A stretch of 64,000 bases of DNA from positions 124,001-188,000 of the forward strand of contig JAQUAX010000003.1 of the NCBI GenBank assembly GCA_028687035.1, read 5' to 3'. This stretch comes from Dechloromonas sp. Lineage in GTDB: Bacteria; Pseudomonadota; Gammaproteobacteria; Burkholderiales; Rhodocyclaceae. A program made the position numbers and the translations under genes. This document shows positions 18,053 through 27,002 of this stretch, piece after piece. The notes beneath the pieces were generated by a model. The model made no database searches and was not told where the DNA came from. It saw nothing but the letters and a program-made list of their open reading frames with translations. The first letter of the stretch is position 1. Every line of letters begins with the position of its first letter.

Positions 18053-19192
18053 TCAGTAAGCGGAACGCTCGTTGGCTTCGATGAAGCGCGAGGTGACCTT
18101 GCCGGCCATGACCTTGTAGGCCCAGCCGGTGTAGGCGATCACGACGGGCGTGAAGATCAGCGCGGCCCAGAACATCACCGACAGCGTCAGATGGCTTGAA
18201 ACACTGTCCCACGCGGTCAGGCTGGAGCGCGGGTCGGAGGACGACGGCATCACGAACGGGAACATCGAGACGCCCGCCGTGCCGATCACGCCGAGTTCGG
18301 CGACGGCGCTGCAAACGAAGGCAGGCAGCGGCTTGTCGGCGCGGACCATGATCAGCGCGACCAGTCCGCCGGCGAAGCCCAGGCCCGGAACGATCCGCAG
18401 CAGCGGATACTTGCCGAAGTTCGCCATCCAGGCGCCGGCCTGCACGGCGACGGTCTTGTCGAGGGGATTGGGCAGCGCGCCCGGGTCGACCGCGGAGGTG
18501 ATCACGTAGCCCGGAATGCCCAGCGCAACCCAGAAGCCGGCGGCGGCGAAGGCGAGCAGCATCAGCCCGCCGAAGATCAGCGCGGCCTTCTTCGCGCGCT
18601 GGTAGATCGCGCCTTCGGTGCGCAGCATCAGGTAATTCGCGCCGTGGAAGGTCAGCATCGCGAAGCTGACGACGCCGGCGAGCAGCGCGAACGGGTTGAG
18701 CAGCGCCCAGAAGCTGCCGGTGTAGACCGGCATCAGGTCGTTCTGGAAGTGGAAGGGAACGCCCTGCAGCAGGTTGCCGAAGGCGACGCCGAAGATCAGC
18801 GAAGGCACGGCGCCGCCGGCGAACAGCCCCCAGTCCCAGGCCTTGCGCCAGGTGGGGTTGTTCACCTTGGAGCGGTAGTCGAAGCCGACCGGGCGGAAGA
18901 AGAGCGCCCACAGCACCGCCAGCAGGGCCCAGTAGAAGCCGGAGAAGGCGGTCGCGTAGACCAGCGGCCAGGCGGCGAAGATGGCGCCGCCGGCGGTGAT
19001 GAACCAGACCTGGTTGCCGTCCCAGTGCGGGCCGACGGTGTTGATGACGACGCGGCGTTCGACGTCGTCCCGGCCGACGAAGGGGAGCAGCGTGCCGACG
19101 CCCATGTCGTGGCCGTCCATGATCGCGAAGCCGAGCAGCAGCACGCCGACGAGCAGCCACCAGACGAGTTTCAGGGTTACGTAATCGAGCAT
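18053..19192 (-). CDS. cydB: Cytochrome bd ubiquinol oxidase subunit II
   Basis: CydB is the second large subunit of the quinol oxidase in the inner membrane. The 379-residue product starts MLDYVTLKLVWWLLVGVLLLG and has the conserved FAIMDGHDMGVGTLLPF segment and WDGNQVWFITAGGAIFAAWP, both hallmarks of true CydB rather than CioB. Eight or nine helices are evident. It lies between cydA (10-base gap) and cydX and is cotranscribed with them. Confidence 0.96.
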   Translation of the reverse strand: MLDYVTLKLVWWLLVGVLLLGFAIMDGHDMGVGTLLPFVGRDDVERRVVINTVGPHWDGNQVWFITAGGAIFAAWPLVYATAFSGFYWALLAVLWALFFRPVGFDYRSKVNNPTWRKAWDWGLFAGGAVPSLIFGVAFGNLLQGVPFHFQNDLMPVYTGSFWALLNPFALLAGVVSFAMLTFHGANYLMLRTEGAIYQRAKKAALIFGGLMLLAFAAAGFWVALGIPGYVITSAVDPGALPNPLDKTVAVQAGAWMANFGKYPLLRIVPGLGFAGGLVALIMVRADKPLPAFVCSAVAELGVIGTAGVSMFPFVMPSSSDPRSSLTAWDSVSSHLTLSVMFWAALIFTPVVIAYTGWAYKVMAGKVTSRFIEANERSAY

Positions 19193-19202
19193 TTCAGCGT
19201 CC

Positions 19203-20768
19203 TCACGATGCGGTGTTCAGGGCCGGTTCGCCGTCGTAGCGGCCGGTGCCGAGGCTGGCCGGGCCGAGCCGGGCGTACTTGAACATCAGGTACAGTTCGA
19301 CGACGAGCAGGCCGGTGTAGAAAAACATGAAGCCGGCCAGCGAGCCGTACAGGCTGCCGGCGCCCAGCGCCGACGTGGACAGGTGGGTCGGCAGCACGCC
19401 GAAGATGGTCCACGGCTGGCGGCCGTATTCGGCGACGAACCAGCCCATTTCGCAGGCGATCCACGGCACCGGGATGAACCACAGCGCCCAGCGCAGCAGC
19501 CAGCGCCGGTTCTGGAAGCTGTTGCGGGCCGAATGCCAGAAGGCGAGCACGACCAGCGCCAGCATCGCAAAGCCGAGCACGACCATGATCCGGAAGGTCC
19601 AGAACATCGGGGCAACCCTGGGGATCGTGTCGCGCGCGGCCTGCGCCATCATCTCCGGCGTGGCCTGGGCGACGTCGGCGACGTATTTCTTCAGCAGCAG
19701 GCCGTAGCCGAGATCGTCCTTGTGGCTCTCGAAGCGGGCCTTGACCCCGGCATCGGCGGTGCCGGCGCGCAGGCTTTCGAGGTCCTTGACGGCAGTCACG
19801 CCGCGCTTGATGCGTTCGAGCGCCTGCGCTTCGAGCTGGTCGATGCCGGGCAGCACCTTGTCCGTCGACCGCGTCGCGATCAGGCCGAGCAGGTAGGGCA
19901 GTTTGATTTCGGCGGCGTTCTCGCGCCTGTCGTCGTCGGGAATCGCGAACAGCGTGAACGGGGCCGGCGCCGCCTCGGTCTTCCACATGCCTTCCATCGC
20001 CGCCAGCTTGGTCTGCTGGTGTTCGGTGACCGCGTAGCCGGATTCGTCGCCGAGCACGATCACCGAACAGGCCGCGGCGAAGCCGAAGGCGGCGGCGATC
20101 CGGAAGGAGCGCTTGGCGAATTCGACATGGACGCCCTTCAGCAGGTACCAGGCGCTGATGCCGAGCACGAACAGCGACCCGGTGACGTAGCCGGCCGACA
20201 CCGTATGCACGAACTTGGCCTGCGCCGCCGGGTTGAACAGCAGTTCGGCGAACGAGGTCATTTCCATGCGCATCGTCACGTAGCTGAATTCGGCGCCGAC
20301 CGGGTTCTGCATCCAGCCGTTGGCGATCAGGATCCAGACCGCCGACAGGTTGGAGCCGATCGCCGTCAGGTAGGTGATCAGCAGGTGGCCGCGCTTCGAC
20401 AGGCGGTCCCAGCCGAAGAAGAACAGGCCGATGAAGGTGGATTCGAGGAAGAAGGCCATCAGTCCCTCGATGGCCAGCGGCGCGCCGAAGATGTCGCCGA
20501 CGTAGTGCGAGTAGTAGGCCCAGTTGGTGCCGAACTGGAACTCCATCGTGATGCCGGTGGTGACGCCGAGCGCGAAGTTGATGCCGAACAGCTTGCCCCA
20601 GAACTTGACCATGTCCCGGTAGATTTCCTTGCCGCTCATCACGTACACCGTCTCCATGATGGCGAGCAGGAAGGACAGGCCCAGCGTCAGCGGGACGAAG
20701 AGGAAGTGGTAAAACGCGGTGGCCGCGAACTGTAGTCGCGACAGGTCGACGACCGTTGGGTCGATCAT
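19203..20768 (-). CDS. cydA: Cytochrome bd ubiquinol oxidase subunit I
   Basis: CydA oxidises quinol and reduces oxygen with high affinity. The start at 20768 is supported by GGGAG upstream and gives 521 residues. Recognisable ligands and channel residues are His21 (AFYHFLF, haem b595), Glu101 and Glu109 in [15 protein letters not shown], and the haem-b558 His in [11 protein letters not shown] near residue 185. The Met ligand of b558 lies in the Q-loop region. The length matches E. coli CydA, so it is the long Q-loop form, also consistent with the presence of CydX. The gene is in the order cydP-cydA-cydB-cydX, next to the redox regulator genes regBA. Confidence 0.97.
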   Translation of the reverse strand: MIDPTVVDLSRLQFAATAFYHFLFVPLTLGLSFLLAIMETVYVMSGKEIYRDMVKFWGKLFGINFALGVTTGITMEFQFGTNWAYYSHYVGDIFGAPLAIEGLMAFFLESTFIGLFFFGWDRLSKRGHLLITYLTAIGSNLSAVWILIANGWMQNPVGAEFSYVTMRMEMTSFAELLFNPAAQAKFVHTVSAGYVTGSLFVLGISAWYLLKGVHVEFAKRSFRIAAAFGFAAACSVIVLGDESGYAVTEHQQTKLAAMEGMWKTEAAPAPFTLFAIPDDDRRENAAEIKLPYLLGLIATRSTDKVLPGIDQLEAQALERIKRGVTAVKDLESLRAGTADAGVKARFESHKDDLGYGLLLKKYVADVAQATPEMMAQAARDTIPRVAPMFWTFRIMVVLGFAMLALVVLAFWHSARNSFQNRRWLLRWALWFIPVPWIACEMGWFVAEYGRQPWTIFGVLPTHLSTSALGAGSLYGSLAGFMFFYTGLLVVELYLMFKYARLGPASLGTGRYDGEPALNTAS

Positions 20769-20770
20769 GG

Positions 20771-20968
20771 CTATTCTCCCTGATTGATTTGAATGGATGG
20801 CCCGGCGATGCGGACCGCCGCCTGCTCGACGTCGATACGGACACGGTGCGGCTTGACGAAGCTGTGCCAGAGTCCGAACAGGACGACGGTCTTGACCAGC
20901 AGGACGACGGCGATGTGCTTCCGCAGCCGTGCCGGCCTGCCCTCCGGATGGCGATGTTTTTTCTGCAT
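20771..20968 (-). CDS. cydP: Putative small subunit CydP of cytochrome bd oxidase
   Basis: This is a 65-residue single-helix protein with a basic N-terminus and a hydrophobic segment, [20 protein letters not shown], followed by VKPHRVRID. It matches what I recall of the CydP family, short proteins encoded just before cydA in beta- and gammaproteobacteria. Only 2 bases separate its stop from the cydA start. GGGGAG stands upstream of the ATG. Its exact role in the oxidase is not settled. Confidence 0.8.
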   Translation of the reverse strand: MQKKHRHPEGRPARLRKHIAVVLLVKTVVLFGLWHSFVKPHRVRIDVEQAAVRIAGPSIQINQGE

Positions 20969-21124
20969 GGCTCCCCTCGTGCCGGGACGGATGGTCGTAA
21001 GGCGGCGGGACCCGACGCCCCGCCTTCCCCGGGCGCGGAGCCCGGGGCGGCACGGATTCTCCGGGGGCGGGCCGGCGCCGAGGAAGTGACCAAACGCCGC
21101 GCGACCGCCGGCCGCAACAGGCCC
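20969..21124. promoter_or_regulatory. Upstream region of the cyd operon
   Basis: This GC-rich gap must carry the cyd promoter but no clear -35/-10 pair was found. It contains a strong hairpin at about 21033-21053, CCCCGGGC with GCCCGGGG around GCGGA, with no T run, so it may shape the cydP leader rather than end transcription. A weak second RegA-pattern match, GCGAC-N5-GCCGC, lies at 21101-21115. Confidence 0.4.
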
Positions 21125-21169
21125 CGCGACAATCCGTCACTTCCGCGGACGGGCCGCATTTCCTAAAGT
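21125..21169 (+). promoter_or_regulatory. RegA-type operator and -10 box before regB (site C)
   Basis: Bases 21125-21141 read CGCGACAATCCGTCACT, an imperfect copy of the shared inverted repeat. After 22 bases comes TAAAGT (21164-21169). Predicted transcription starts near 21176 and passes through a terminator-like hairpin before regB. The site is also in range to influence the divergent cyd operon. If it is a RegA site, regBA regulates itself. Confidence 0.6.
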
Positions 21170-21175
21170 GGCCGG

Positions 21176-21238
21176 GTTCCTTCCCAGGACACCTCTCCAT
21201 TTTTTTCGAGCCCCGGTTGCGGGGCTTCTTTTTGCGCG
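21176..21238 (+). ncRNA. Possible short RNA or attenuated leader before regB
   Basis: Between the predicted promoter (site C) and the regB start lies a 6-base stem, AGCCCC with GGGGCT around GGTTGC (21210-21227), followed by TCTTTTT. It has the form of an intrinsic terminator on the plus strand. RNA starting near 21176 would be about 60 bases long. It contains CACCTCTCC upstream of the hairpin, which could pair with Shine-Dalgarno sequences. It may be a leader attenuator or a small RNA; either reading is inference. Confidence 0.4.
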
Positions 21239-21252
21239 AAGCGGACCGTCCG

Positions 21253-22503
21253 ATGACCTCGCTGACTCAACTCGCCCGGGCGCGGCTGATCAAGCTGCGC
21301 TGGCTTTCGGTCGGCGGCATGTTCGCCGCCGCCGTGCTCAGCCCGCACGTGCTCGGCACCGGCGAGGTGATGCACCGCCTGCTAGCCTTCACCGCCGTCG
21401 TCGCCAGCGTCAGCCTGGCCCAGCCGCTGCTCGGGCTGCTCGACCGGGGCGACCGGCTGTCGCCGTTCTCCCCGCTGCTGCAGCTCGGCTTCGATCTCGC
21501 GGCCTGGGCCGTCTACATCTACCTGTCCGGCGGCGCGACCAATCCGCTGATCTCGATCTTCCTGCCGCTGGTCGCCATCGGGGCCAGCGTGCTCGGCCGC
21601 GTGCAGGCCTGGGGGCTGGGCATCGCGGCGATCCTCGCCTATTCCTTCCTGTGGCGTTTCCATGTGCCGCTGCCGGTGCCCGACGCGGAGCGCGCCGCCC
21701 ATCTGCACCTGGCCGGCATGTGGCTGGTCTTCGCGGTGTCGGCGCTGGTCGTCGTCTGGTTCATCCGGCAGATGCGCCAGGCCGTGCGCGAGCGCGACGC
21801 GGCGCTGGCCGAGGCCCGCGAGAAGGCGATCCGCAACGACTGGCTGGTCGCCATGGGCGGCCTCGCCGCGGGCGCCGCGCACCAGCTCAGCACGCCGCTC
21901 GGCACGCTCGGCCTGCTCGTCGACGAGTGGCTGGACGAGAGTGCGCTGCCGGCGGCGCTGCATGACGACCTGGCGCTGATGCAGCGTCAGGTCGCGGTCT
22001 GCAAGCAGGCGCTGACGCAATTGACCGAGCGCGCCGGCCAGCCGCGCGGCGGCGACGGCATGCCGGTCGGCCAGTGGCTGCAGGGCTGCCTGCTCGCGTG
22101 GCAGGCGCTGAATCCGGCCGCGGCGACCGACGTCGCCATCTCGCCCCGCCTGGACGGCGTCGGCCTGCCGATCGACGTGTCGCTCGAGCGCGCGCTGGCC
22201 AACCTGCTCGACAACGCCCGCCATGCCGGCGCGACGCGCATCGACATCCGCGCCGAGCGCCACGGCGGCGAGTTGCGCGTCGATATCGACGACGACGGTC
22301 CCGGCATTGCGCCGGCCGCGCTGGCCGATCTGGCGGCGGGGCGGCCCGCCGCATCGAACGGCGGCATGGGGATCGGCCTGCTGCTGACCCGCGCCGCGCT
22401 CGAACGCCTGGGCGGCCGCCTGGCGCTGCAGCGCCTGCCCGGCCGGGGCACCCGGGCCAGCCTGCTGCTGCCGCTCGCCCCATTTTCCGGAGAAACGACA
22501 TGA
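21253..22503 (+). CDS. regB: Redox sensor histidine kinase of the RegB/PrrB family
   Basis: This is a 416-residue membrane kinase with about six helices in residues 15-170. The segment GGATNPL at 93-99 corresponds to the RegB quinone-sensing heptad GGxxNPF, with Leu in place of the final Phe. The phosphoacceptor His210 lies in [16 protein letters not shown], which is the RegB-type H box. Cys250 in QVAVCKQAL matches the position of the redox-active cysteine of RegB. The kinase domain ends with [18 protein letters not shown]. The ATG at 21253 is preferred over a TTG at 21217, which lies in the terminator-like hairpin. The stop overlaps the regA start (ATGA). Confidence 0.88.
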   Translation: MTSLTQLARARLIKLRWLSVGGMFAAAVLSPHVLGTGEVMHRLLAFTAVVASVSLAQPLLGLLDRGDRLSPFSPLLQLGFDLAAWAVYIYLSGGATNPLISIFLPLVAIGASVLGRVQAWGLGIAAILAYSFLWRFHVPLPVPDAERAAHLHLAGMWLVFAVSALVVVWFIRQMRQAVRERDAALAEAREKAIRNDWLVAMGGLAAGAAHQLSTPLGTLGLLVDEWLDESALPAALHDDLALMQRQVAVCKQALTQLTERAGQPRGGDGMPVGQWLQGCLLAWQALNPAAATDVAISPRLDGVGLPIDVSLERALANLLDNARHAGATRIDIRAERHGGELRVDIDDDGPGIAPAALADLAAGRPAASNGGMGIGLLLTRAALERLGGRLALQRLPGRGTRASLLLPLAPFSGETT

Positions 22504-23048
22504 ACCCCCACGAAATGCGCCTGCTGATCATCGACGACGACGATGCCTACCGCGAAGTGCTGTCCCGTTCGCTGGGCCGCCGGGGATTCTCGGTCAGCCT
22601 GGCCGGCAGCCTCGACGAGGGGCTGGCGGCCTGCCGCGACCACGATCCGGACTACGTGCTGCTCGACCTGAACCTGGACGGTCAGTCCGGGCTGAGCCTG
22701 ATCCAGCCGATTCTCGACCTCGCGCCGGGCGCGCGCATCGTCGTCCTGACCGGCTACGCCAGCATCCAGACCGCGGTCGGCGCACTGCGCCTGGGCGCCG
22801 GGCACTACCTGCCGAAGCCGGCCGGCGTCGCCGACATCGTCAAGGCGCTGCTCGAGGACGAGGTCGACATTCCGGACGACGGCCCGGACGACCGGATGAC
22901 GGTCCGCCACCTCGAGTGGGAATACATCCAGCGCATGCTGGCCGAGCACGACGGCAACATCGCGGCGACGGCGCGGGCGCTGAAGATGCACCGGCGCACG
23001 CTGCAGCGCAAGCTGGCCAAGAAGCGGCCGCTGGCCATCGAGGTCTGA
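22500..23048 (+). CDS. regA: Redox response regulator of the RegA/PrrA/ActR family
   Basis: This is a 182-residue response regulator. The receiver has the acidic cluster IIDDDD, phosphoacceptor Asp56 (LLDLNLDG), Thr in VVLTGYAS and Lys in YLPKPAG. After a short linker a Fis-type helix-turn-helix follows (GNIAATARALKMHRRTLQRKLAKK), the DNA-binding arrangement of RegA, PrrA and ActR. It is translationally coupled to regB. RegBA systems respond to quinone redox state and control terminal oxidases, denitrification and related genes. Five promoters in this window carry a fitting operator. Confidence 0.9.
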   Translation: MNPHEMRLLIIDDDDAYREVLSRSLGRRGFSVSLAGSLDEGLAACRDHDPDYVLLDLNLDGQSGLSLIQPILDLAPGARIVVLTGYASIQTAVGALRLGAGHYLPKPAGVADIVKALLEDEVDIPDDGPDDRMTVRHLEWEYIQRMLAEHDGNIAATARALKMHRRTLQRKLAKKRPLAIEV

Positions 23049-23055
23049 ACGGCGC

Positions 23056-23100
23056 TGCGACAATCGGTCGCGGGGGGCGCCCGGCGTTTGCCACTAGAAT
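23056..23100 (+). promoter_or_regulatory. RegA-type operator and -10 box before fecI (site D)
   Basis: Bases 23056-23072 read TGCGACAATCGGTCGCG, with perfect GCGAC-N5-GTCGC arms. After 22 bases comes TAGAAT (23095-23100), 43 bases before the sigma factor ATG. It lies 8 bases after the regA stop, so fecI has its own promoter rather than relying on regBA readthrough. Confidence 0.7.
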
Positions 23101-23143
23101 CGCCGGGCTGGAAATACTGCCCGGAGCGGGCTGGCAGGAACGC

Positions 23144-23635
23144 ATGGCCGATACGATCGCCCATCTCTACATCGAACATCTCGGGGAAATCCGGCGCTTC
23201 CTGGCCCGCCGGCTGGCCTGCGTCGACGCCGCCGCCGAACTGGCGCAGGAGGTCTTCGTCCGCTACCTGGTCGCCGCGCCGGGCCGGCAGATCGACAACC
23301 CGCGCGCCTTCCTGTTCCGGATCGCCGGCAATCTCGCGGTCGACCGCCACCGGGCGGCCGTTTCGGTCCGCCACGTCGATATCGACGAATGCGTCGACCT
23401 CGCCTCCGACTATCCGTCGCCCGAGCGCTTCGCGATCGCCCGCCAGGAAGTCGAGCGCCTGCGCCGGGCGATCGAGGAACTGCCGCCGAAGTGCCGCGAG
23501 GTGTTCGTCCGCCACAAATTCGACGGCATTCCGCAGGCGACGCTGGCCGAGGAGTACCGGGTGACGCTGAACGCGATCGAGAAACACCTGGTCCGGGCGC
23601 TGGTGCACCTGCGTTGCCGGGTGATGCCGGCATGA
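23144..23635 (+). CDS. ECF sigma factor, FecI type
   Basis: This is a 163-residue extracytoplasmic-function sigma factor. Region 2 includes ELAQEVFVRYL and NPRAFLFRIAGNLAVDRHR, and region 4 includes LPPKCREVFVRHKFDGIPQATLAEEYRVTLNAIEKHL. These are FecI-like features. The ATG at 23144 follows CAGGAA. The gene is coupled to the FecR-like gene by an ATGA overlap, and a TonB-dependent receptor with an STN domain follows, so it should switch on that receptor when ligand binds. The ligand is not iron-specific by sequence. Confidence 0.9.
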   Translation: MADTIAHLYIEHLGEIRRFLARRLACVDAAAELAQEVFVRYLVAAPGRQIDNPRAFLFRIAGNLAVDRHRAAVSVRHVDIDECVDLASDYPSPERFAIARQEVERLRRAIEELPPKCREVFVRHKFDGIPQATLAEEYRVTLNAIEKHLVRALVHLRCRVMPA

Positions 23636-24528
23636 ATCCGCCATCCGCCAAAACGAAGGCGCTGGCCGAGGAGGCCGCTGCCTGGTTCGTCCGCCTGCGC
23701 CGCCCCGGCCTCGACGACGCCGAGCGCCGGCGCTTCGAGCAGTGGCTGGCCAGCGCCCCGGAACACCGGCGCGAATACGCCTGCATCGAGCGCCTGTGGG
23801 GTAGCCTCGACCGCGTCGGCCGGCCGGCCCCGCGCCGCCGGCGGGCGGCGGCGCTGGCCGCGGCGCTGGCCGCCGCCGCGGTGCTGCTGCACGCGACTTT
23901 CGCGGTCGACCTGCGCGAAGGCACCAAAATCGGCGAGCTGCGCCAGGTCGTGCTGCAGGACGGCACCGTCGTCGAACTGGATGCCGACACCGTGCTCGAC
24001 ATCGACTACACGCCGTGGCGGCGGCGCATCACGCTGGAGCGCGGCCAGGCCCAGTTCCGGGTCGCGCCGGGCTGGCGCCCCTTCTCGGTCCGCGCCGGCG
24101 ACGGCACGGTGCGCGACATCGGGACGACCTTCAACGTCTGGGAAGAATGCGGCGAGGTCCGCGTCGCGGTCCAGCAGGGCGAGGTCGAAATCGACCTCGA
24201 TGCCGGCGGCGCGCCGCACCGGCTGCACGCCGGCCAGCAGACCAGCTACCGCGCCGGCGGCGTCGACGAGCCGCGCCCGGCGCCGGCAGCGCCGGCGTGG
24301 CGCAGCAACCGCTGGCTGTTCGAAGGCGCGACGCTGGGCGAGGTGGTCAGCGAGATCAACCGCCTGCACGAGCGGCCGGTCGTGCTGTCCGACGCCTCGC
24401 TGGCCCGGCTCCGGGTCAGCGGCGTGTTCGAGCGCAGCGACCGGGCCGGCCTGCTCCGCGCGCTGGCGCTGGCGCTGCCGCTGCGCGTCGAGGAAACGCT
24501 GGACGCGACGATGCTGCGTCGGCGCTGA
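23632..24528 (+). CDS. FecR-family anti-sigma / sigma regulator
   Basis: This 298-residue protein has an N-terminal cytoplasmic DUF4880-like region with EEAAAWFVRLRRPGLDDAERRRFEQWLA, split over residues 13-40. One transmembrane helix lies near 64-83. The periplasmic FecR domain (LREGTKIGELRQVVLQDGT, DIGTTFNVW, VQQGEVEI) and a short STN-like C-terminus follow. It would relay receptor occupancy to the adjacent sigma factor. It overlaps the sigma gene by ATGA and is 100 bases from the receptor gene. Confidence 0.9.
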   Translation: MNPPSAKTKALAEEAAAWFVRLRRPGLDDAERRRFEQWLASAPEHRREYACIERLWGSLDRVGRPAPRRRRAAALAAALAAAAVLLHATFAVDLREGTKIGELRQVVLQDGTVVELDADTVLDIDYTPWRRRITLERGQAQFRVAPGWRPFSVRAGDGTVRDIGTTFNVWEECGEVRVAVQQGEVEIDLDAGGAPHRLHAGQQTSYRAGGVDEPRPAPAAPAWRSNRWLFEGATLGEVVSEINRLHERPVVLSDASLARLRVSGVFERSDRAGLLRALALALPLRVEETLDATMLRRR

Positions 24529-24628
24529 AAATAGTTGCCCGTCCGTGTCAGGGTGCGCCCCGGTTCTCCGTCTTATCCGGAGGAGGGCAAACGCCCTCGC
24601 CAGAAAAACACGACAACCGGGGAAAATC

Positions 24629-26992
24629 ATGCATCGACCGTTACGGCTCGCCCTGCTGCTCGCCGCCCTCCATGCCGGCGGCGCGCAGGCCCAGGCGAAG
24701 AGCATCGACATCGCCGCGCAGGACCTGTCCGGCGCGCTGACAGCGCTGGCCAGCCAGGGGGGCATCCAGCTGCTGTTCAGCACCGATGAGCTGAAGGGCG
24801 CCCGCTCGGCCGCAGTGCGCGCCGCGCCGGGACCGGAAGAGGCGCTGCAGCGCCTGCTCGACGGCAGCGGCTTCACCTTCGTCCGCTCCGGACCGGGCAG
24901 CTACGTGATCCGCAGGCGGCCGCCGGCCGGGCAGTCGGCGACGGTCTTGCCCGAGGTCGTCGTGACTTCGGCGGCGGAGCGCGGCTACAAGGCCGACAAG
25001 GTCGCCGTCGCCGGCAAGATTCCGCTGTCGCCGCGCGAGATTCCGAACTCGGTGTCGGTGCTGACCCGGGAACAGATCGAGGAGCAGGGACTGGTGACGA
25101 TGCAGGACGGCCTGCAGCAGGTGACCGGCATCAACGTCGTCGCCAACGACACCTCGAACGCCCAGTACTGGGCCCGTGGTTACGGACTGGGCGTGATGTA
25201 CGACGGCGTCGCGTCGTACAACGGCATGACGCCGTCGCACCAGTTCGACCTTGCGCTGTACGAGCGGATCGAGGTGCTGCGTGGTCCGGCCGGCCTGCTG
25301 CGCGGGGTCGGCGAGCCGGGCGGCGTCGTCAACCTGGTCAAGAAGCGCCCGCAGGAGCAGTTCGGCTTCGCGTGGAGCGCCGGCGCCGGGTCCTGGAACA
25401 ACTACCGCGCCGAAGCCGATGTCACCGGTCCGCTGAACGAGGCGCGCAGCCTGCGCGGCCGCCTGGTCGTCGCCAACGAGGATCGCGGCTATTTCTACGA
25501 TCATACGCACGGCCGGAAATGGCTGGCGATGGGGGCGCTCGAGTATGCGCTGTCGCCGGCGACCCGCTTCTCCCTGTCATTCACGGCCCAGGACGCCGAC
25601 GTCCGGGCGCCGTGGTCCGGCCTGCCGACTTCCAGCGCGAAGGATGCGGAGGGGCACTTCCGGCTGCTCGATGTCGACCGGTCGACCTTCCATGCGCCGG
25701 AGTGGGGCCGGATGCTTTACCACACCGAGGAAAGCTCGGCCGCCGCGGAGCAACGCTTCGACAACGGCTGGTTGGCGAAGGCCAGCCTGAATCACCGGGA
25801 GTGGCGGCAGGACTACAAATATGCCTACAGCTATTCGTCGGTCGATGTATCGACCAAGCGTCTCGACTACAGAACCACGCGGGGCGACGGGGATTATGCG
25901 CGCGACGGCATCGACCTCTACGCCAGCGGCCCGTTCCAGTGGCTCGGCCGGCAGCACAGGCTGCTGTTCGGGTTCAACGCCGAGGAGTACCGCTACCGCA
26001 GCAAGTCGGGCAGCGGCCCGGTCATCTCCGGCGTGCTGTTCGGCGACCTGTCGCCACTGGCCGAGCCGGACATCGCCTATACCTCGGGCAAGGAAAACTC
26101 GACGGTGCAGTCCGGCTTCTACACGCAGTTGCGCCTCAGCCTGGCCGATCCGCTGACGCTGGTCGCCGGAGCGCGGACGACGAGTTTCGAGAACCGCTAC
26201 CACAACGTCGCGCCGTCCAAGGCGCAGGCATGGATCAGGGGCGCCAAGGCCGACAACGAGGTGACGCCCTACGCCGGGCTGCTGTTCGACGTCAGCCGGG
26301 AAGTCACGCTGTATGCCAGCTACGCCGACATCTTCGTGCCGCAGACGCAGGCGAAGACCGGCGGCGGCGTGCTCGATCCGCGGGTCGGCCGGCAGTACGA
26401 GATCGGCAGCAAGGCCGATCTGCTCGACGGCCGACTGGCGGCCTCGCTCGCGCTGTTCGACATCCGCGACCGCAACCGGGCCTATCTCGACCTGGTGGGC
26501 GACCCGGACGGCAATTCCTACCTGAACGCGGGCGAGGTCGAAAGCAAGGGCTGGGAGCTCGAATTCGCCGGCAAGCCGCTGCGCGGGCTGGACCTGAGCG
26601 CCGGCTACACCAACCTGAGCACCTCCTACCTGAAGGACAAGGACAACGAAGGCAAGTCCTATTCGATTTTCTCGCCGCGCCACCAGTACAAGCTGTGGAG
26701 CAACTACCGCTTCGCCGCCGATGGCGAGCTCGCGGGCTTCAGCGTCGGCCTCGGGCTGATCGCGCAGAGCCGGGCGCAGAGCACGCGCGGCTGGCGCGAC
26801 GAGGTGGTCAATACCGCCTATACCGTGGTCAATGGCCGCATCGGCTACCAGATCGACGCCCGCCATTCGGTCAGCCTTGCGGTGAACAACCTGTTCGACC
26901 GCAAATACTACGCATCGGTCGGCACGCCGAATAACTACAACTTCTACGGGGAGCCGCGCAGCCTGATGCTGACCCTCCGTGGCAGTTACTGA
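24629..26992 (+). CDS. TonB-dependent outer membrane receptor with signalling domain
   Basis: This 787-residue receptor has a signal peptide ending at GAQAQA, an STN (secretin/TonB N-terminal) signalling domain at about 25-95, a TonB-box-like segment (LPEVVVTSA), a plug domain (PRSIPNSVSVL-type sequence at 130-240) and a 22-strand barrel ending in RSLMLTLRGSY with the usual terminal aromatic. It resembles FpvA/FoxA-class transducers, which take up metal chelates. The next gene, 10 bases away, encodes a Tat-exported NosL-like copper protein, so copper or a copper chelate is a reasonable guess for the ligand; ferric siderophores remain possible. Confidence 0.9.
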   Translation: MHRPLRLALLLAALHAGGAQAQAKSIDIAAQDLSGALTALASQGGIQLLFSTDELKGARSAAVRAAPGPEEALQRLLDGSGFTFVRSGPGSYVIRRRPPAGQSATVLPEVVVTSAAERGYKADKVAVAGKIPLSPREIPNSVSVLTREQIEEQGLVTMQDGLQQVTGINVVANDTSNAQYWARGYGLGVMYDGVASYNGMTPSHQFDLALYERIEVLRGPAGLLRGVGEPGGVVNLVKKRPQEQFGFAWSAGAGSWNNYRAEADVTGPLNEARSLRGRLVVANEDRGYFYDHTHGRKWLAMGALEYALSPATRFSLSFTAQDADVRAPWSGLPTSSAKDAEGHFRLLDVDRSTFHAPEWGRMLYHTEESSAAAEQRFDNGWLAKASLNHREWRQDYKYAYSYSSVDVSTKRLDYRTTRGDGDYARDGIDLYASGPFQWLGRQHRLLFGFNAEEYRYRSKSGSGPVISGVLFGDLSPLAEPDIAYTSGKENSTVQSGFYTQLRLSLADPLTLVAGARTTSFENRYHNVAPSKAQAWIRGAKADNEVTPYAGLLFDVSREVTLYASYADIFVPQTQAKTGGGVLDPRVGRQYEIGSKADLLDGRLAASLALFDIRDRNRAYLDLVGDPDGNSYLNAGEVESKGWELEFAGKPLRGLDLSAGYTNLSTSYLKDKDNEGKSYSIFSPRHQYKLWSNYRFAADGELAGFSVGLGLIAQSRAQSTRGWRDEVVNTAYTVVNGRIGYQIDARHSVSLAVNNLFDRKYYASVGTPNNYNFYGEPRSLMLTLRGSY

Positions 26993-27002
26993 GGAGGCCG
27001 CC

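Noticed and set aside
21101-21115. Sixth match to GNGRC-N5-GNCGC in the cyd-regB gap
   Set aside because: The centre is all G and C, the outer bases do not fit, and no -10 box stands 22 or 23 bases away on either strand, so it is likely chance in GC-rich DNA.
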